Source of the DNA: Siphonobacter sp. SORGH_AS_0500
GTDB taxonomy: Bacteria; Bacteroidota; Bacteroidia; Cytophagales; Spirosomataceae
Direction of reading: 5' to 3'
NCBI RefSeq assembly: GCF_002838835.1
Contig: NZ_NHPP01000007.1
Location: forward strand, 248,001 to 312,000
DNA length: 64,000 nucleotides
Below the pieces are notes generated by a model. The model was not told the DNA's origin and did not search any database. It saw nothing but the letters and a program-made list of their open reading frames with translations. Shown one piece after another: positions 19,841-27,955 of the stretch (position 1 is its first letter; each line of letters begins with the position of its first letter). A program made the translations under genes and the position numbers.

Positions 19841-20323
19841 GGGAGCAGCTTATAACAGGAGCTTGAAACCAGCTTTTCATTCCACCGAGCCTTAACGACG
19901 AAGCAACAGCCTTAATACCAAGCCTTCGAGGCCTTCGATTGGTATACGGAATGCCTCAAGCTACAGAACACAGCAGAAAACAAAAAATCAGGATGTGATA
20001 GGCCATACGAAACCCTTGTTTCGCCAAACAAAGCCCCGCGAGTTGAGCTTTGCCGGGTCACTGCCCTTCATTCACAAAGCAGCATAGCGATCGTTTGAGT
20101 CATTCGGTTCAGCTTTGTGTTTCATGGAACGTGGGAGAATCTCCTTTCAAGGTTAGTCGATTTATGCTGTCAGCGTAGTGCAACCCGGACGGGACGACGC
20201 TTATCCTGATTTTTTACGGTGTAAAAAATCATCTGACGACTCCGCTTCGCTCCGGGGAGCTGTCCCGTCCGGGTCGCACTCTTTTCGCTGCCATCATCGA
20301 CCAACCCTGAAAGGAGATTTACG
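19841..20323. other. Candidate oriT / structured intergenic region
   Basis: Gene-free region between the relaxase start (minus) and the 85-residue gene (plus). Two inverted-repeat systems are visible. One has ATACCAA (19915-19921) and TTGGTAT (19939-19945) flanking two direct copies of GCCTTCGA. The other is the long nested palindrome at 20142-20315, listed separately. The position immediately upstream of a MobF relaxase is the usual place of oriT. No nic site can be fixed by eye. Confidence 0.5.
20142..20315. repeat. Long nested imperfect palindrome (~174 bp)
   Basis: Outer arms 20142-20161 and 20296-20315 pair at 18 of 20 positions. Middle arms 20177-20195 and 20262-20280 (AGTGCAACCCGGACGGGAC against its complement) pair at 18 of 19. 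An inner hairpin has 11-bp perfect arms (TGATTTTTTAC, 20207-20217, and its complement 20221-20231) with a GGT loop. The whole could fold as a single large cruciform or RNA. It may be part of oriT or a leader of the downstream gene. Confidence 0.75.
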
Positions 20324-20581
20324 ATGACCACAGAAACCCAAAACCAAACCGAAAAGAAATACCCAACCCACGCTGTATACTTCCTGACGAACAAGAAGGG
20401 CAGTGAGCAGAAAGAATGGAACAAAGCCGGTGCAGCTTGGATTCACGCAGATAATGATGGCATGAATATCTCACTGAGCCTGTTTGGTATCCGCATCCCG
20501 CTGGTGGTTCGCAAGGTTCAGCCTTACGTCCCAACTGCAACACCAGTGGCACCGCTTGAGCCAGTAGATATTTATTCTTAG
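20324..20581 (+). CDS. Small conserved mobile-element protein
   Basis: 85 residues, preceded by a good AAAGGAG ribosome site (20310-20316), unusual for this phylum, where such sites are weak. It contains KKYPTHAVYF and the KGAAW-like segment AGAAWIHADNDGMNISLSL, resembling the small DUF736-like plasmid proteins that share a GAAW-x-HxDG-x-G pattern. The function of that group is not known to me. It is followed by a strong terminator and so forms its own transcription unit, divergent from the relaxase and directly after the palindrome. Confidence 0.65.
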   Translation: MTTETQNQTEKKYPTHAVYFLTNKKGSEQKEWNKAGAAWIHADNDGMNISLSLFGIRIPLVVRKVQPYVPTATPVAPLEPVDIYS

Positions 20582-20607
20582 GAATAAATTCTATCCATTG
20601 ACCGCTT

Positions 20608-20639
20608 AATCCGGGCAGGGTGACTTGCCCGGATTTTTT
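20608..20639 (+). terminator. Rho-independent terminator
   Basis: AATCCGGGCA (20608-20617) pairs with TGCCCGGATT (20626-20635), followed by a T run. It ends the transcript of the 85-residue gene. Confidence 0.85.
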
Positions 20640-20927
20640 GTGTCCAAGGTCAACGAACCTTTTTCTATCCTGAGAGCTGAATCCATCCGATGAAATGGCC
20701 GTACGCCCATTCCTCCCACCACGTAATAGAAGCATAAACTATAGGTCGGTTGAAACGGAAAACACACCATCACTTCAACCAGTATGCATATCCCATATTT
20801 TGCCTTTCATTAAACGCGAATCGGCTCAGAGCTGTGTGACGAAAAGCGTATACCCGGTAACGGCTAGTGTTAAACGCCATCAATCATTTTTGCATCAGAC
20901 ATCTCCCCTTAGCACTGCTAAGGCTAG
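20640..20927. other. Intergenic region, nothing recognised
   Basis: About 290 bases between the terminator of the small gene and the end of the membrane-protein gene. A plus-strand frame from 20695 runs into the antisense of the next gene and has low-complexity Ser/Thr sequence, so it is not accepted. No repeats or RNA signatures seen. Confidence 0.5.
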
Positions 20928-21695
20928 TCATGAAACATCGACAACCTCATCATCAACTATGAAGGAGCTGGCAAGTTGGCGTCGCATCTCTGGGTCCGTT
21001 GGTCGTCGTCCGTAGAAGGGAAAGCCGCGTGTTTCCTCCACGGGTCGACCTTCGATGAAGGATCTAGAGAGTTCTTCATTACTGATATACTCATCTATTT
21101 TATCCATGACGAAATGATCGCCTTGTCGATACGCAGCCCGGTAACTCAATGCATAAAAGATGCTGCACCAGAGAATAAGCAGTCCTACGTATTGACTGAG
21201 CATGAACAGTCCAAATCCAATGAGGAAGAAGAAAGCGGGTTCGAGAATGGTTTCAATGGTACGGGTATCACAGGTTTTTCCCATCCAGGTAAATGCTCGG
21301 AAGCGAGGGTGAATGTGACCAGTCGAAAGGCTGAATCGGGCAAAATCAAAGACGGAAGGTAATCGTTTGATCTCTTCTCGCCGCTGTAGGCACATGTAAA
21401 TAAAAGCGGCCAGGTACAGATACCAGCTACCGAATGATAGAACGAAAAAACCGAAGCCAAATTGAGGACTAATCTTACTGAAAATAAGACTAAAAAAGGG
21501 CGGGATTAGGCACAAAACAAAGGTAATGAAAAGAGCGGTCGAAAAAGAAAAGTAACGTTCCCCCATGTTTCGACGAATAAACACTTCCAGAAGCAGGCGA
21601 GGCCAGGAGCAAAAAGCTAGAAAAAAGGCTGCTAAATTGTCCTTAAACTGACTGGTTCGTTTAAACACACTGCGGTAATACAGATTCTTTTTCAT
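20928..21695 (-). CDS. Integral membrane protein of the conjugation region
   Basis: 255 residues. Hydrophobic segments near residues 48-70 (FSTALFITFVLCLIPPFFSLIF), 78-100 (FGFFVLSFGSWYLYLAAFIYM) and 150-185 (AFFFLIGFGLFMLSQYVGLLILWCSIFYALSY) indicate about four membrane helices. The C-terminal ~70 residues are soluble and acidic (FVMDKIDEYISNEE ... FIVDDEVVDVS). No enzymatic motif. It lies 38 bp downstream of the coupling-protein gene on the same strand, so the two are probably an operon. It may anchor the coupling protein, which itself lacks obvious membrane helices. That role is an inference from position. Confidence 0.65.
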   Translation of the reverse strand: MKKNLYYRSVFKRTSQFKDNLAAFFLAFCSWPRLLLEVFIRRNMGERYFSFSTALFITFVLCLIPPFFSLIFSKISPQFGFGFFVLSFGSWYLYLAAFIYMCLQRREEIKRLPSVFDFARFSLSTGHIHPRFRAFTWMGKTCDTRTIETILEPAFFFLIGFGLFMLSQYVGLLILWCSIFYALSYRAAYRQGDHFVMDKIDEYISNEELSRSFIEGRPVEETRGFPFYGRRPTDPEMRRQLASSFIVDDEVVDVS

Positions 21696-21733
21696 GATTG
21701 AAGTTAGTTAGGGTATTTAAAAGAGTGAGACTA

Positions 21734-23314
21734 CTAGTCAATAGGGAAGTAGTGTTGGTTAAAACGCATTTTAACGTAGTTGACCGTTCCAATCAGGCTG
21801 TCGCCCTGACGGTGTAGGTACCCTTCCACGCGAAAGTCATTTTGCGGCCCGCCGGTTTTGAGCCGAACAAAGCCTTCTGGCCTGACAGCCCGTTCCAGCT
21901 TCAGAGATCTCGACTGCGTTTGAGAGAAGTTCTGGGAGACGGTGATGCTTTCGGAGCGGTCTTCAAAAAATGCATCTCCCAGGAGTTCGGAAGCATATTT
22001 ATTCGTTTCAATATCCGCATTGGCGTGAAAGATCTTGGTGGCCAAGGTCCCTAAAAAGCTTTTGACTTTGAACTCAGCTTTTCCTCCGCCCATGCAGGCA
22101 TAATAGTTGGGAAGGTTTTGCGAAATATAGACGGTAGCAACCCGGCTACTCCGGGCCGTTGCCTGAAAATCAGCGTCGTGTTCGTGGATAAAGTTTTGAG
22201 CTTCGTCCGCCCACAGGAAAACGGGACACCCATTCGTTCCTATATCCCGTTGCTCTATGGCCCGTTGCCAAAGGTACTTGAAGAGAATCTGGCAATCCCG
22301 TCCCACTTTGTGATAAATCTTGACGGGGAGATTGATGAGAATGACTTTACCAGTCAGTGAATCTTCTGGCATTACGGTAGACTGCTCATCCCGGCAAAAC
22401 AGCGAATAAACGGGTTCGCGAAGCAAGCGGAAAAGAAATCCCGAAAAAATAAAGTCGATAATGGAACGGGTCTTATCCGTTAGCGGGATGAAATTTTCTA
22501 CAAAAAATTGATCGATGTATTTGAAGAGCCGGGCCTGAGGAACGGCCTCCAAAAGTGCTTCTTCCAGGAAAGCGTCCTCTTGTAGACGTTGCTGATCCTC
22601 AAAAGACAGGCCAGTAAACCATTCTTCCGCCCAGGCATTGACTTGGGCCTTGGCCCGTTCAAAAGCTTGATGAAAATACTTGATACCGCCGTGTTCATCA
22701 TCGGTTTTAAGCCCTTCAATGGTTTTTGGAATGGTCTGAACAATGTTATAGAGATCGCTAATGGAAACATGGCCGTACGCTAGTTGGCAAAGATCGATGA
22801 CATTGAACATGAGCATATCCAGTGCGGTTTCCCAAAAAGCATCGTCACTTTTACCCGCATCTTTTTCCTCACCTGCCCGAATGACGGTTTTAAGCACATC
22901 GACCAGGTTTTCGGTCAGAGGACTGCCGCCGCTGGATTTCGCTGACTCGTAGCGAAGAAAGTTGAATCGGTGCGGGCCACCGGGTTCGAGAATAATCAGA
23001 TCCTCGCTCCGACCCGTTTGCTGACAGTATTCGATCCAGGCTTGTTTTTCATCGGGTTTGACGGTGAGCACTAACCCGCCAAAGCCCGCTTGAAGGTATT
23101 TGAGGGCGAGCATTCGACCCGAGCCGGAAGTCTTACCCGATCCAATGCCGCCGAAAATCTGTACGCCTTCGACCGCATGACGGATAGTCCAAAATCCACG
23201 TCCCGTTGACGCGTCCAGCGTCAGAATGGGCTGATCGAGATCCACTGCGTTCATCATCTGTTTGGGGTGGGTTTGAGGACTAATGTCTGATGAGGAATCC
23301 AGAGGGGGACACAC
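21734..23314 (-). CDS. Type IV coupling protein (TraG/TraD-like ATPase)
   Basis: 526 residues. Walker A GGIGSGKTSG at 55-64 and Walker B VFLWADEAQNF at ~365-375, with the spacing and the ATVYISQNLPNYYA segment of TraD/TraG coupling ATPases. There is a TraM-recognition-type C-terminal part. The N-terminus lacks the two membrane helices of full VirD4 proteins, so it is a short soluble form. The adjacent membrane protein (20928-21695) may supply the membrane anchor. It would deliver the relaxase-DNA complex to a type IV secretion channel. No channel genes (VirB) are visible in the window; they may lie to the left or be provided by a helper. The start codon is not certain: MNAVDLDQP at residue 21 is an alternative. 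Confidence 0.85.
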   Translation of the reverse strand: MCPPLDSSSDISPQTHPKQMMNAVDLDQPILTLDASTGRGFWTIRHAVEGVQIFGGIGSGKTSGSGRMLALKYLQAGFGGLVLTVKPDEKQAWIEYCQQTGRSEDLIILEPGGPHRFNFLRYESAKSSGGSPLTENLVDVLKTVIRAGEEKDAGKSDDAFWETALDMLMFNVIDLCQLAYGHVSISDLYNIVQTIPKTIEGLKTDDEHGGIKYFHQAFERAKAQVNAWAEEWFTGLSFEDQQRLQEDAFLEEALLEAVPQARLFKYIDQFFVENFIPLTDKTRSIIDFIFSGFLFRLLREPVYSLFCRDEQSTVMPEDSLTGKVILINLPVKIYHKVGRDCQILFKYLWQRAIEQRDIGTNGCPVFLWADEAQNFIHEHDADFQATARSSRVATVYISQNLPNYYACMGGGKAEFKVKSFLGTLATKIFHANADIETNKYASELLGDAFFEDRSESITVSQNFSQTQSRSLKLERAVRPEGFVRLKTGGPQNDFRVEGYLHRQGDSLIGTVNYVKMRFNQHYFPID

Positions 23315-23736
23315 GGGATCCTTGGTATGGGCTAATGATATTTGTCTAAGAAGAAAATAAAGCAGCTAACGATTCAGGGTTCTAGAAAAAGTAAGAGGCC
23401 TGAAAAAAATAGAGTAGATAGAAAAAAACATAGCGGATAGATTGAACGGGGTGATGACGATTACTCAAAATAGTTTCATTTTTCGAACCTACAGATAGAT
23501 TACATAAGTAAGGCCTACTTTCTCCCAATGAATCCTTCTTTTTTCCTAACGAAGGATTTTTAATAGAGCCATAAATGCCGCAAAAAATGATTATTATTCG
23601 GCTATAAAATGGGATGGATTTCGATAGTTATGGACGATTTTAAGCAGTTTAACAAAGGTTAGTGAATAAGCTTATTTGGGAATTTGCGTGCTTTTATAAT
23701 TATTTGCAAAGTCTCAAATCAGGGGCGTTTACTCGT
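23315..23736. other. Divergent intergenic/promoter region
   Basis: AT-rich spacer between the coupling-protein gene (minus) and the histidine kinase (plus). It must contain two divergent promoters, but I cannot place boxes with confidence. A GTG at 23662 opens the kinase frame earlier, but the added 25 residues do not look like a better start than the signal-peptide ATG at 23737. Confidence 0.4.
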
Positions 23737-25476
23737 ATGGGAATAGCTCACGTAATACGTTCAATTGCTAGATGCTTTTTACTATTCATAGCTCCTTATT
23801 TTAGCTATGGGCAAGCAGATTCTGTGGACTTATCTATTCCTAAAAAAGTACAACCAATGATTGGGAGTAGGAATTATACCCGCTTATTGGAAACGCAATT
23901 AGACTATCGTAAAGCAGTAGCAAAAAAGGATTCTGCTGAGTTGGGAGAAGTATGTTACTTGCTAGGGAAACGCTATACTGCACTGGGTGATTTTTTAACG
24001 GCCAAACGATGGTTTATTCAAAGCTTACGGATCCGCGAGCCCAAGGGATATTCAGAGGCTATAGGAAAAGTATACCTCCGCTTGACTGAAAATCATGTTG
24101 TTTCTGGACAGTTTAAAGAAGCAAGGGTGTATGCTCGCCGAGCCTTAGTGAACAATCAGAAGGTTCAGTCCGTCCATGGGTTAATGGCTTCGTATCTGGT
24201 TTTGTCAGGTACTTATGGACTGGGCTATCAGCTCTATGAAAAGCAGAATAAGGCTCAGGCTAAAATTTTTCTAGATAGTACCTATTACTGTGAGCGGCAG
24301 GCCATCCATTATGCCCGTGTCATGAAAGCCCCTAATGAACTTGCCAATCTATATTCCATTTTTTCTAGTGGATATAGAGAGAGTGATCCTCAAAGAGCTA
24401 TGCATTATGCAAATTATGCCCTTTCGGTGTATACTAAGCAGCACGATTATAATGGCCTATTCAATTCATATTTAAAGTTGGTATCCATTTATACCGGTCA
24501 GCGAAAATTTGATCGTGCGTTGGCAGCTTTACAGAAAGCTCAAAAGTTTGCGAAAGCTCATCAACGCTTAGACTTTTTACAAAGTATAAATATGGAAAAA
24601 GTTTCTACGGATCTCTACCAAAATATGGGCCAATGGAAAGACGCTTTCTACCATTTGGAAAAAGTGCATACGCATGAATTAGCTGCTCTATCGGCTGACC
24701 GGGAAGGAGCCTTGGCTCGTTTGGAAATTGAATACGAGACGCAAAAGAAAGAACTTCTCTTACAGTCGAAAAACGATGAATTAGCCCGGCGTAATCAATT
24801 CATCGTACTCATCTCTGTATTGCTTCTACTGACACTCCTCATCAGTGTTGTGTTTTTTCGATTGTTTCGAAAAAATCGACGAATTAGTCGCTGGAATGCG
24901 GGATTAGTCAGTGAGCAAAACCATCGCGTGAAGAATAATCTTCAGGTAGTGTCTAGCCTATTAGGATTACACCTTAGTCGGCTTTCAGATCCAGTGGCCA
25001 AACAAGCTGTAGAAGAAAGCCAGCTACGCGTGCAGGCGATGGCCGTACTCCATCGCAGGCTGTATGATGGGGATCAACTCGTCAAAGTAAATTTAGCCAC
25101 TTATATACCTGATCTGGTGAATGGCATTTTGCAGGCTTACGGCTTTGGAACGCTTCAGCCAGTTTACCAGCTTCAGCCCATCTGGTTGCACGTCGATAAG
25201 TCTGTCCCCTTGGGATTGATGATCAATGAATTACTAGTCAACGCTTGCAAGTACGCATTTACTGCTACTGAAAATCCTTCTCTGATGATTACTTGTAGTT
25301 ATCAGGGATCGCGTGTTCATCTGACGGTAGCCGATAACGGACCTGGCTTTTCAGAAGACCCCGCGAACGCATCCTTCGGCATGTGGCTGATTACTATGCT
25401 TGCCGAACAACTGGAGGGAGCGTACGAATTTCAACAACACCCCGGGACTACATTTCATTTATCCTTTAACGGTTAA
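23737..25476 (+). CDS. TPR sensor histidine kinase (HisKA_2 class)
   Basis: About 579 residues from ATG 23737, chosen because it begins a signal peptide (MGIAHVIRSIARCFLLF ... FSYG). The periplasmic half is made of TPR-like helices (~residues 50-330: LGDFLTAKRWFIQSLRI, RKFDRALAALQKAQKFA). One membrane helix follows (FIVLISVLLLLTLLISVVFF), then a HisKA_2 dimerisation/phosphotransfer segment with NHRVKNNLQVVSSLL (phospho-His codon at 24922-24924). An HATPase domain completes it, with NELLVNACKYAF (N box) and ADNGPGF and FGMWLI (G boxes). It phosphorylates the regulator encoded 3 bp downstream. The signal is unknown. Such pairs are common in Cytophagales, and here it may be element cargo or resident. 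Confidence 0.88.
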   Translation: MGIAHVIRSIARCFLLFIAPYFSYGQADSVDLSIPKKVQPMIGSRNYTRLLETQLDYRKAVAKKDSAELGEVCYLLGKRYTALGDFLTAKRWFIQSLRIREPKGYSEAIGKVYLRLTENHVVSGQFKEARVYARRALVNNQKVQSVHGLMASYLVLSGTYGLGYQLYEKQNKAQAKIFLDSTYYCERQAIHYARVMKAPNELANLYSIFSSGYRESDPQRAMHYANYALSVYTKQHDYNGLFNSYLKLVSIYTGQRKFDRALAALQKAQKFAKAHQRLDFLQSINMEKVSTDLYQNMGQWKDAFYHLEKVHTHELAALSADREGALARLEIEYETQKKELLLQSKNDELARRNQFIVLISVLLLLTLLISVVFFRLFRKNRRISRWNAGLVSEQNHRVKNNLQVVSSLLGLHLSRLSDPVAKQAVEESQLRVQAMAVLHRRLYDGDQLVKVNLATYIPDLVNGILQAYGFGTLQPVYQLQPIWLHVDKSVPLGLMINELLVNACKYAFTATENPSLMITCSYQGSRVHLTVADNGPGFSEDPANASFGMWLITMLAEQLEGAYEFQQHPGTTFHLSFNG

Positions 25477-25479
25477 AGC

Positions 25480-26229
25480 ATGGAAGCATTACGAATACTC
25501 ATTTTCGAAGACGAGTTAATGGTGGCTCACGACATCCGGGAGAATTTAATTAAATACGGGTATGAGGTGAGCGGCATTGCTCGGACGCTTGAAAAGGCCC
25601 TGGATATATTAGAAAGCTGTCCTACCGATATTCTATTGGTAGATATACAGCTCAATGGTCCCCTGGATGGCATAGAGATCGTGCAGCGATTGTCAAAGCA
25701 GTATTCCATTCCGGTCATTTATCTGACCGCTCACTCGGATATGAAAGTGTTAAATCGAGCCAAACAAACCAATCCATCCGCTTATCTGATCAAGCCCTTT
25801 CGGATGGCAGAATTACCGCTCCAAATAGAATTGGCCATTCATAACTTCTATCAACACCCGCTTCCGAATCCGAATAAGAAAAGTGATGGGTTCCTGTTGT
25901 CAGTCGGTGGTATTTTTATACGGGTCTTCAATCACGAGATTATTTACATTGAAGCAAAGGGACCTGCTTCCCAGTTCCATCTGACGCAAGCGGGGTATAG
26001 CCGTATTCATCCGCATCGAAAGGTGGAGCTTTACGCAAACCTTGGGTATCTCTTTGACCATCATTTAACGGATAATTTCTACCGATTGTCTAAATCGGAA
26101 GGGATTAATCTGGATCATGTGGATGGAATCGAAGCGGACGAGGTACTATGTAGCGGCCACCGAATATCCATTCCCACGGGTCAGCGAAAAATACTGCTCG
26201 AACGGTTCAGTGTCATTCGATCCCGATAG
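25480..26229 (+). CDS. LytTR-family response regulator
   Basis: 249 residues. Receiver domain 1-120 with acidic pair E10/D11, phospho-acceptor D55 (LLVDIQLNG), T83 and K105 (YLIKPF). The C-terminal LytTR-type DNA-binding domain (~140-245) has the EIIYIEAKGPASQFHL and FYRLSKSEGINLDHVDGIEADEV segments. It lies 3 bp after the TPR kinase, so it is its cognate regulator in a two-gene operon. Targets are unknown. No operator pairs of LytTR type are obvious upstream. Confidence 0.88.
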   Translation: MEALRILIFEDELMVAHDIRENLIKYGYEVSGIARTLEKALDILESCPTDILLVDIQLNGPLDGIEIVQRLSKQYSIPVIYLTAHSDMKVLNRAKQTNPSAYLIKPFRMAELPLQIELAIHNFYQHPLPNPNKKSDGFLLSVGGIFIRVFNHEIIYIEAKGPASQFHLTQAGYSRIHPHRKVELYANLGYLFDHHLTDNFYRLSKSEGINLDHVDGIEADEVLCSGHRISIPTGQRKILLERFSVIRSR

Positions 26230-26244
26230 ACGTGGTGGGTAAGC

Positions 26245-26502
26245 TCAGCGTTGAGTTCGCCAAACGAAGAAGGACGTAAAGGGATTAAAAGTAAGGGTTG
26301 TTAGCTTGTAAGAAAGGCCCGTGTAGGGTTCAAAGGAGGCGAGGTCTAGACGACGGGGCTCAGGCGTTTCCGTTGAATCCATGAGAGAGGCCCAGGTAAT
26401 GGCTTCCTTGCGTCCTTCTGCCGTAGCTTCTTGCCAGGCTTCTTCAAATCGATCTTTATCGCCATCAAACAGAGTCTCAAGGAGATAGGTTTCATAGTCC
26501 AT
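26245..26502 (-). CDS. Small hypothetical protein
   Basis: 85 residues from the ATG at 26502 (MDYETYLLETLFDGDKDRF). A longer start at 26526 would add MYFLRVGS. Acidic helical first half (EEAWQEATAEGRKEAITWASLMDS), then a short tail LSYKLTTLTFNPFTSFFVWRTQR. No known domain. It is convergent with the LytTR gene and divergent from the 219-residue gene, with a perfect inverted repeat in the divergent spacer. Confidence 0.45.
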   Translation of the reverse strand: MDYETYLLETLFDGDKDRFEEAWQEATAEGRKEAITWASLMDSTETPEPRRLDLASFEPYTGLSYKLTTLTFNPFTSFFVWRTQR

Positions 26503-26533
26503 AGATCCGACCCGTAAGAAATACAAAGCCTAC

Positions 26534-26549
26534 TTCTAGTTTACTAGAA
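26534..26549. promoter_or_regulatory. Perfect inverted repeat in a divergent promoter
   Basis: TTCTAGT-TT-ACTAGAA, 7-bp perfect arms with a 2-bp centre, lying between the two divergent start codons. It is a plausible operator for a dimeric repressor such as the HTH protein encoded at 27498-27767 or the XRE protein at 30846-31178. No second copy was noticed in the window. Confidence 0.4.
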
Positions 26550-26565
26550 AAACAGACTATGTCAA

Positions 26566-27225
26566 GTGTCAAAACGATTTCTTAGCATGGCTACCCCAGA
26601 AGATCACTCTAAAAAATACGCGTTTCCGGAATGGCTTGAATACATCGAAGAGATGGTCAACGAAGCCCGCAAAAAGATGGAGCTACTCGATAAACAACTG
26701 GATCGAACGCCTCGCGAAAGAGACACGCCTCAGGCCTATGTACCCCGGTATAATCCTCCTGGATTTTTGAAACCTTCAAAACCGACTAATCCAGCTTATG
26801 TCGTGTACGACCTGGAAAAGAAAAAGGAGACTATTGAAGCTAATGTAAATGAATGGGTAGAACGTCAAATAAAAGAGCTTAATCTTGACGACGAGACCGT
26901 AAAGCAGCTACGTCAGGCAACGCTACATACGCTCTATCCGAACCCCTTTGAGGGAAAATCCAAGCTGGAAATGAAGGGATTATTGAAGGCAAAGAAAGAT
27001 ATTAATTATTCCCAGTACTACATGCTAAAGCTAAAACAAGACGTTCAGCAAGAAGAAAAAGAAAAGCTATCCCTCATACGTAAAGAAGCATTAAAAGAGA
27101 AGAAACCGTTTTCGATCTCCGCTCGATTTACGCAAACACTTAGCTATACGAAGGTTCAGGAATCAATTCTACCCGAAATCCCCTCAAAAAATGGCAAGGG
27201 TAAAGACCTGCCCATTAAACAATAG
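26566..27225 (+). CDS. Hypothetical coiled-coil mobile-element protein
   Basis: 219 residues (GTG start; ATG 26587, MATPEDHSKKYAF, is an equally good start). Charged helices dominate (EYIEEMVNEARKKMELLDKQL, VEERQIKELNLDD-like, KLKQDVQQEEKEKLSLIRKEALKEKK). A proline-rich segment lies around residues 55-75. No catalytic motif, signal peptide or membrane helix. It sits with small element genes and resembles plasmid/ICE structural or DNA-handling proteins only in general character. Function unknown. Confidence 0.55.
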   Translation: MSKRFLSMATPEDHSKKYAFPEWLEYIEEMVNEARKKMELLDKQLDRTPRERDTPQAYVPRYNPPGFLKPSKPTNPAYVVYDLEKKKETIEANVNEWVERQIKELNLDDETVKQLRQATLHTLYPNPFEGKSKLEMKGLLKAKKDINYSQYYMLKLKQDVQQEEKEKLSLIRKEALKEKKPFSISARFTQTLSYTKVQESILPEIPSKNGKGKDLPIKQ

Positions 27226-27226
27226 C

Positions 27227-27496
27227 TTATTTAGACGGAGGGTCTATGTCACGTGTTTTACTGGGGGATGATGAAGGGTTACTTTTACTGAGGCGGTCTT
27301 CTTGAAGCCAGGACGGCATTTTCGCTTTGACTTGTTCCGACAGATATTGCTGACGTCCCTCTCGCATGCCTTGCAAGCGAGGGCTATTTCCTTGAATAGC
27401 CGATAGTTTCTCGGCCAATTCAGGCAAGTGCTGAGCCAGCAGATAGCTGTCGTTGAAGCCTTTGATATAGTCAGGATGAATAGGTTCTTCTTCCAT
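27227..27496 (-). CDS. Small hypothetical element protein
   Basis: 89 residues: an N-terminal MEEEPIHPDYIKGFNDSYLLAQHLPELAEKL helical part, a GMREGRQQY segment, and a Ser/Pro/Lys-rich tail. Its ATG follows the stop of the HTH gene by 1 bp, so the two are co-translated. No family recognised. Confidence 0.55.
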   Translation of the reverse strand: MEEEPIHPDYIKGFNDSYLLAQHLPELAEKLSAIQGNSPRLQGMREGRQQYLSEQVKAKMPSWLQEDRLSKSNPSSSPSKTRDIDPPSK

Positions 27497-27497
27497 G

Positions 27498-27767
27498 CTA
27501 GAAAGTATTTCGAGCGTTTCTGTTTAAATAGTCTTCAATGGAGTTCCGGTCGTATAGGATGATTTTTTTCTGCGGCTGCGAAAACCGAATTTTCCCTTCA
27601 TCCCGAAGCTTTTGAAGCGTTGTTTTCGATTTGATTCCCAGCAATCTCATGGCTTCGCTGTCATCTAACCAACGACTATTCACTTGGGACGAAGTTTCCC
27701 TCAAGCGGGTAACGACTTGATCAACCAGTTCGTAAAAGGCGGCTTCTTCGAGGCAAATAACTTGCAT
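27498..27767 (-). CDS. Helix-turn-helix DNA-binding protein (excisionase-like HTH_17)
   Basis: 89 residues with a winged-helix HTH of the excisionase/MerR-like type used by Bacteroidota mobile elements: WLDDSEAMRLLGIKSKTTLQKLRDEGKIRFSQPQKKIILYDRNSIEDYLNRN. A short N-terminal helix (QVICLEEAAFYELVDQVVTRL) may mediate dimerisation. Proteins of this form act as excision factors or element regulators. It heads a two-gene unit with the 89-residue protein at 27227-27496. No integrase gene is in the window, so an excision role cannot be tied to a partner. Confidence 0.75.
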   Translation of the reverse strand: MQVICLEEAAFYELVDQVVTRLRETSSQVNSRWLDDSEAMRLLGIKSKTTLQKLRDEGKIRFSQPQKKIILYDRNSIEDYLNRNARNTF

Positions 27768-27955
27768 GGATAAGATTGCTAATGCGATATTCGAACATAC
27801 AAAATCTCTCGCATCGTAACAAGCGTTTGACTAGAGAAGTGCTGGAGTCCTAATTTCTATTAACGTCCTCGATAGAAGTGATTTATAATCTGTAACCCGA
27901 TTTAATAATCAAGGAGGTTAGAAAAAGTAGTACTTAGTGAGTAACCATAGTTCCT

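Noticed and set aside
20319..20735. 138-codon minus-strand frame over the small gene
   Set aside because: Antisense to a better supported gene with a ribosome site and terminator.
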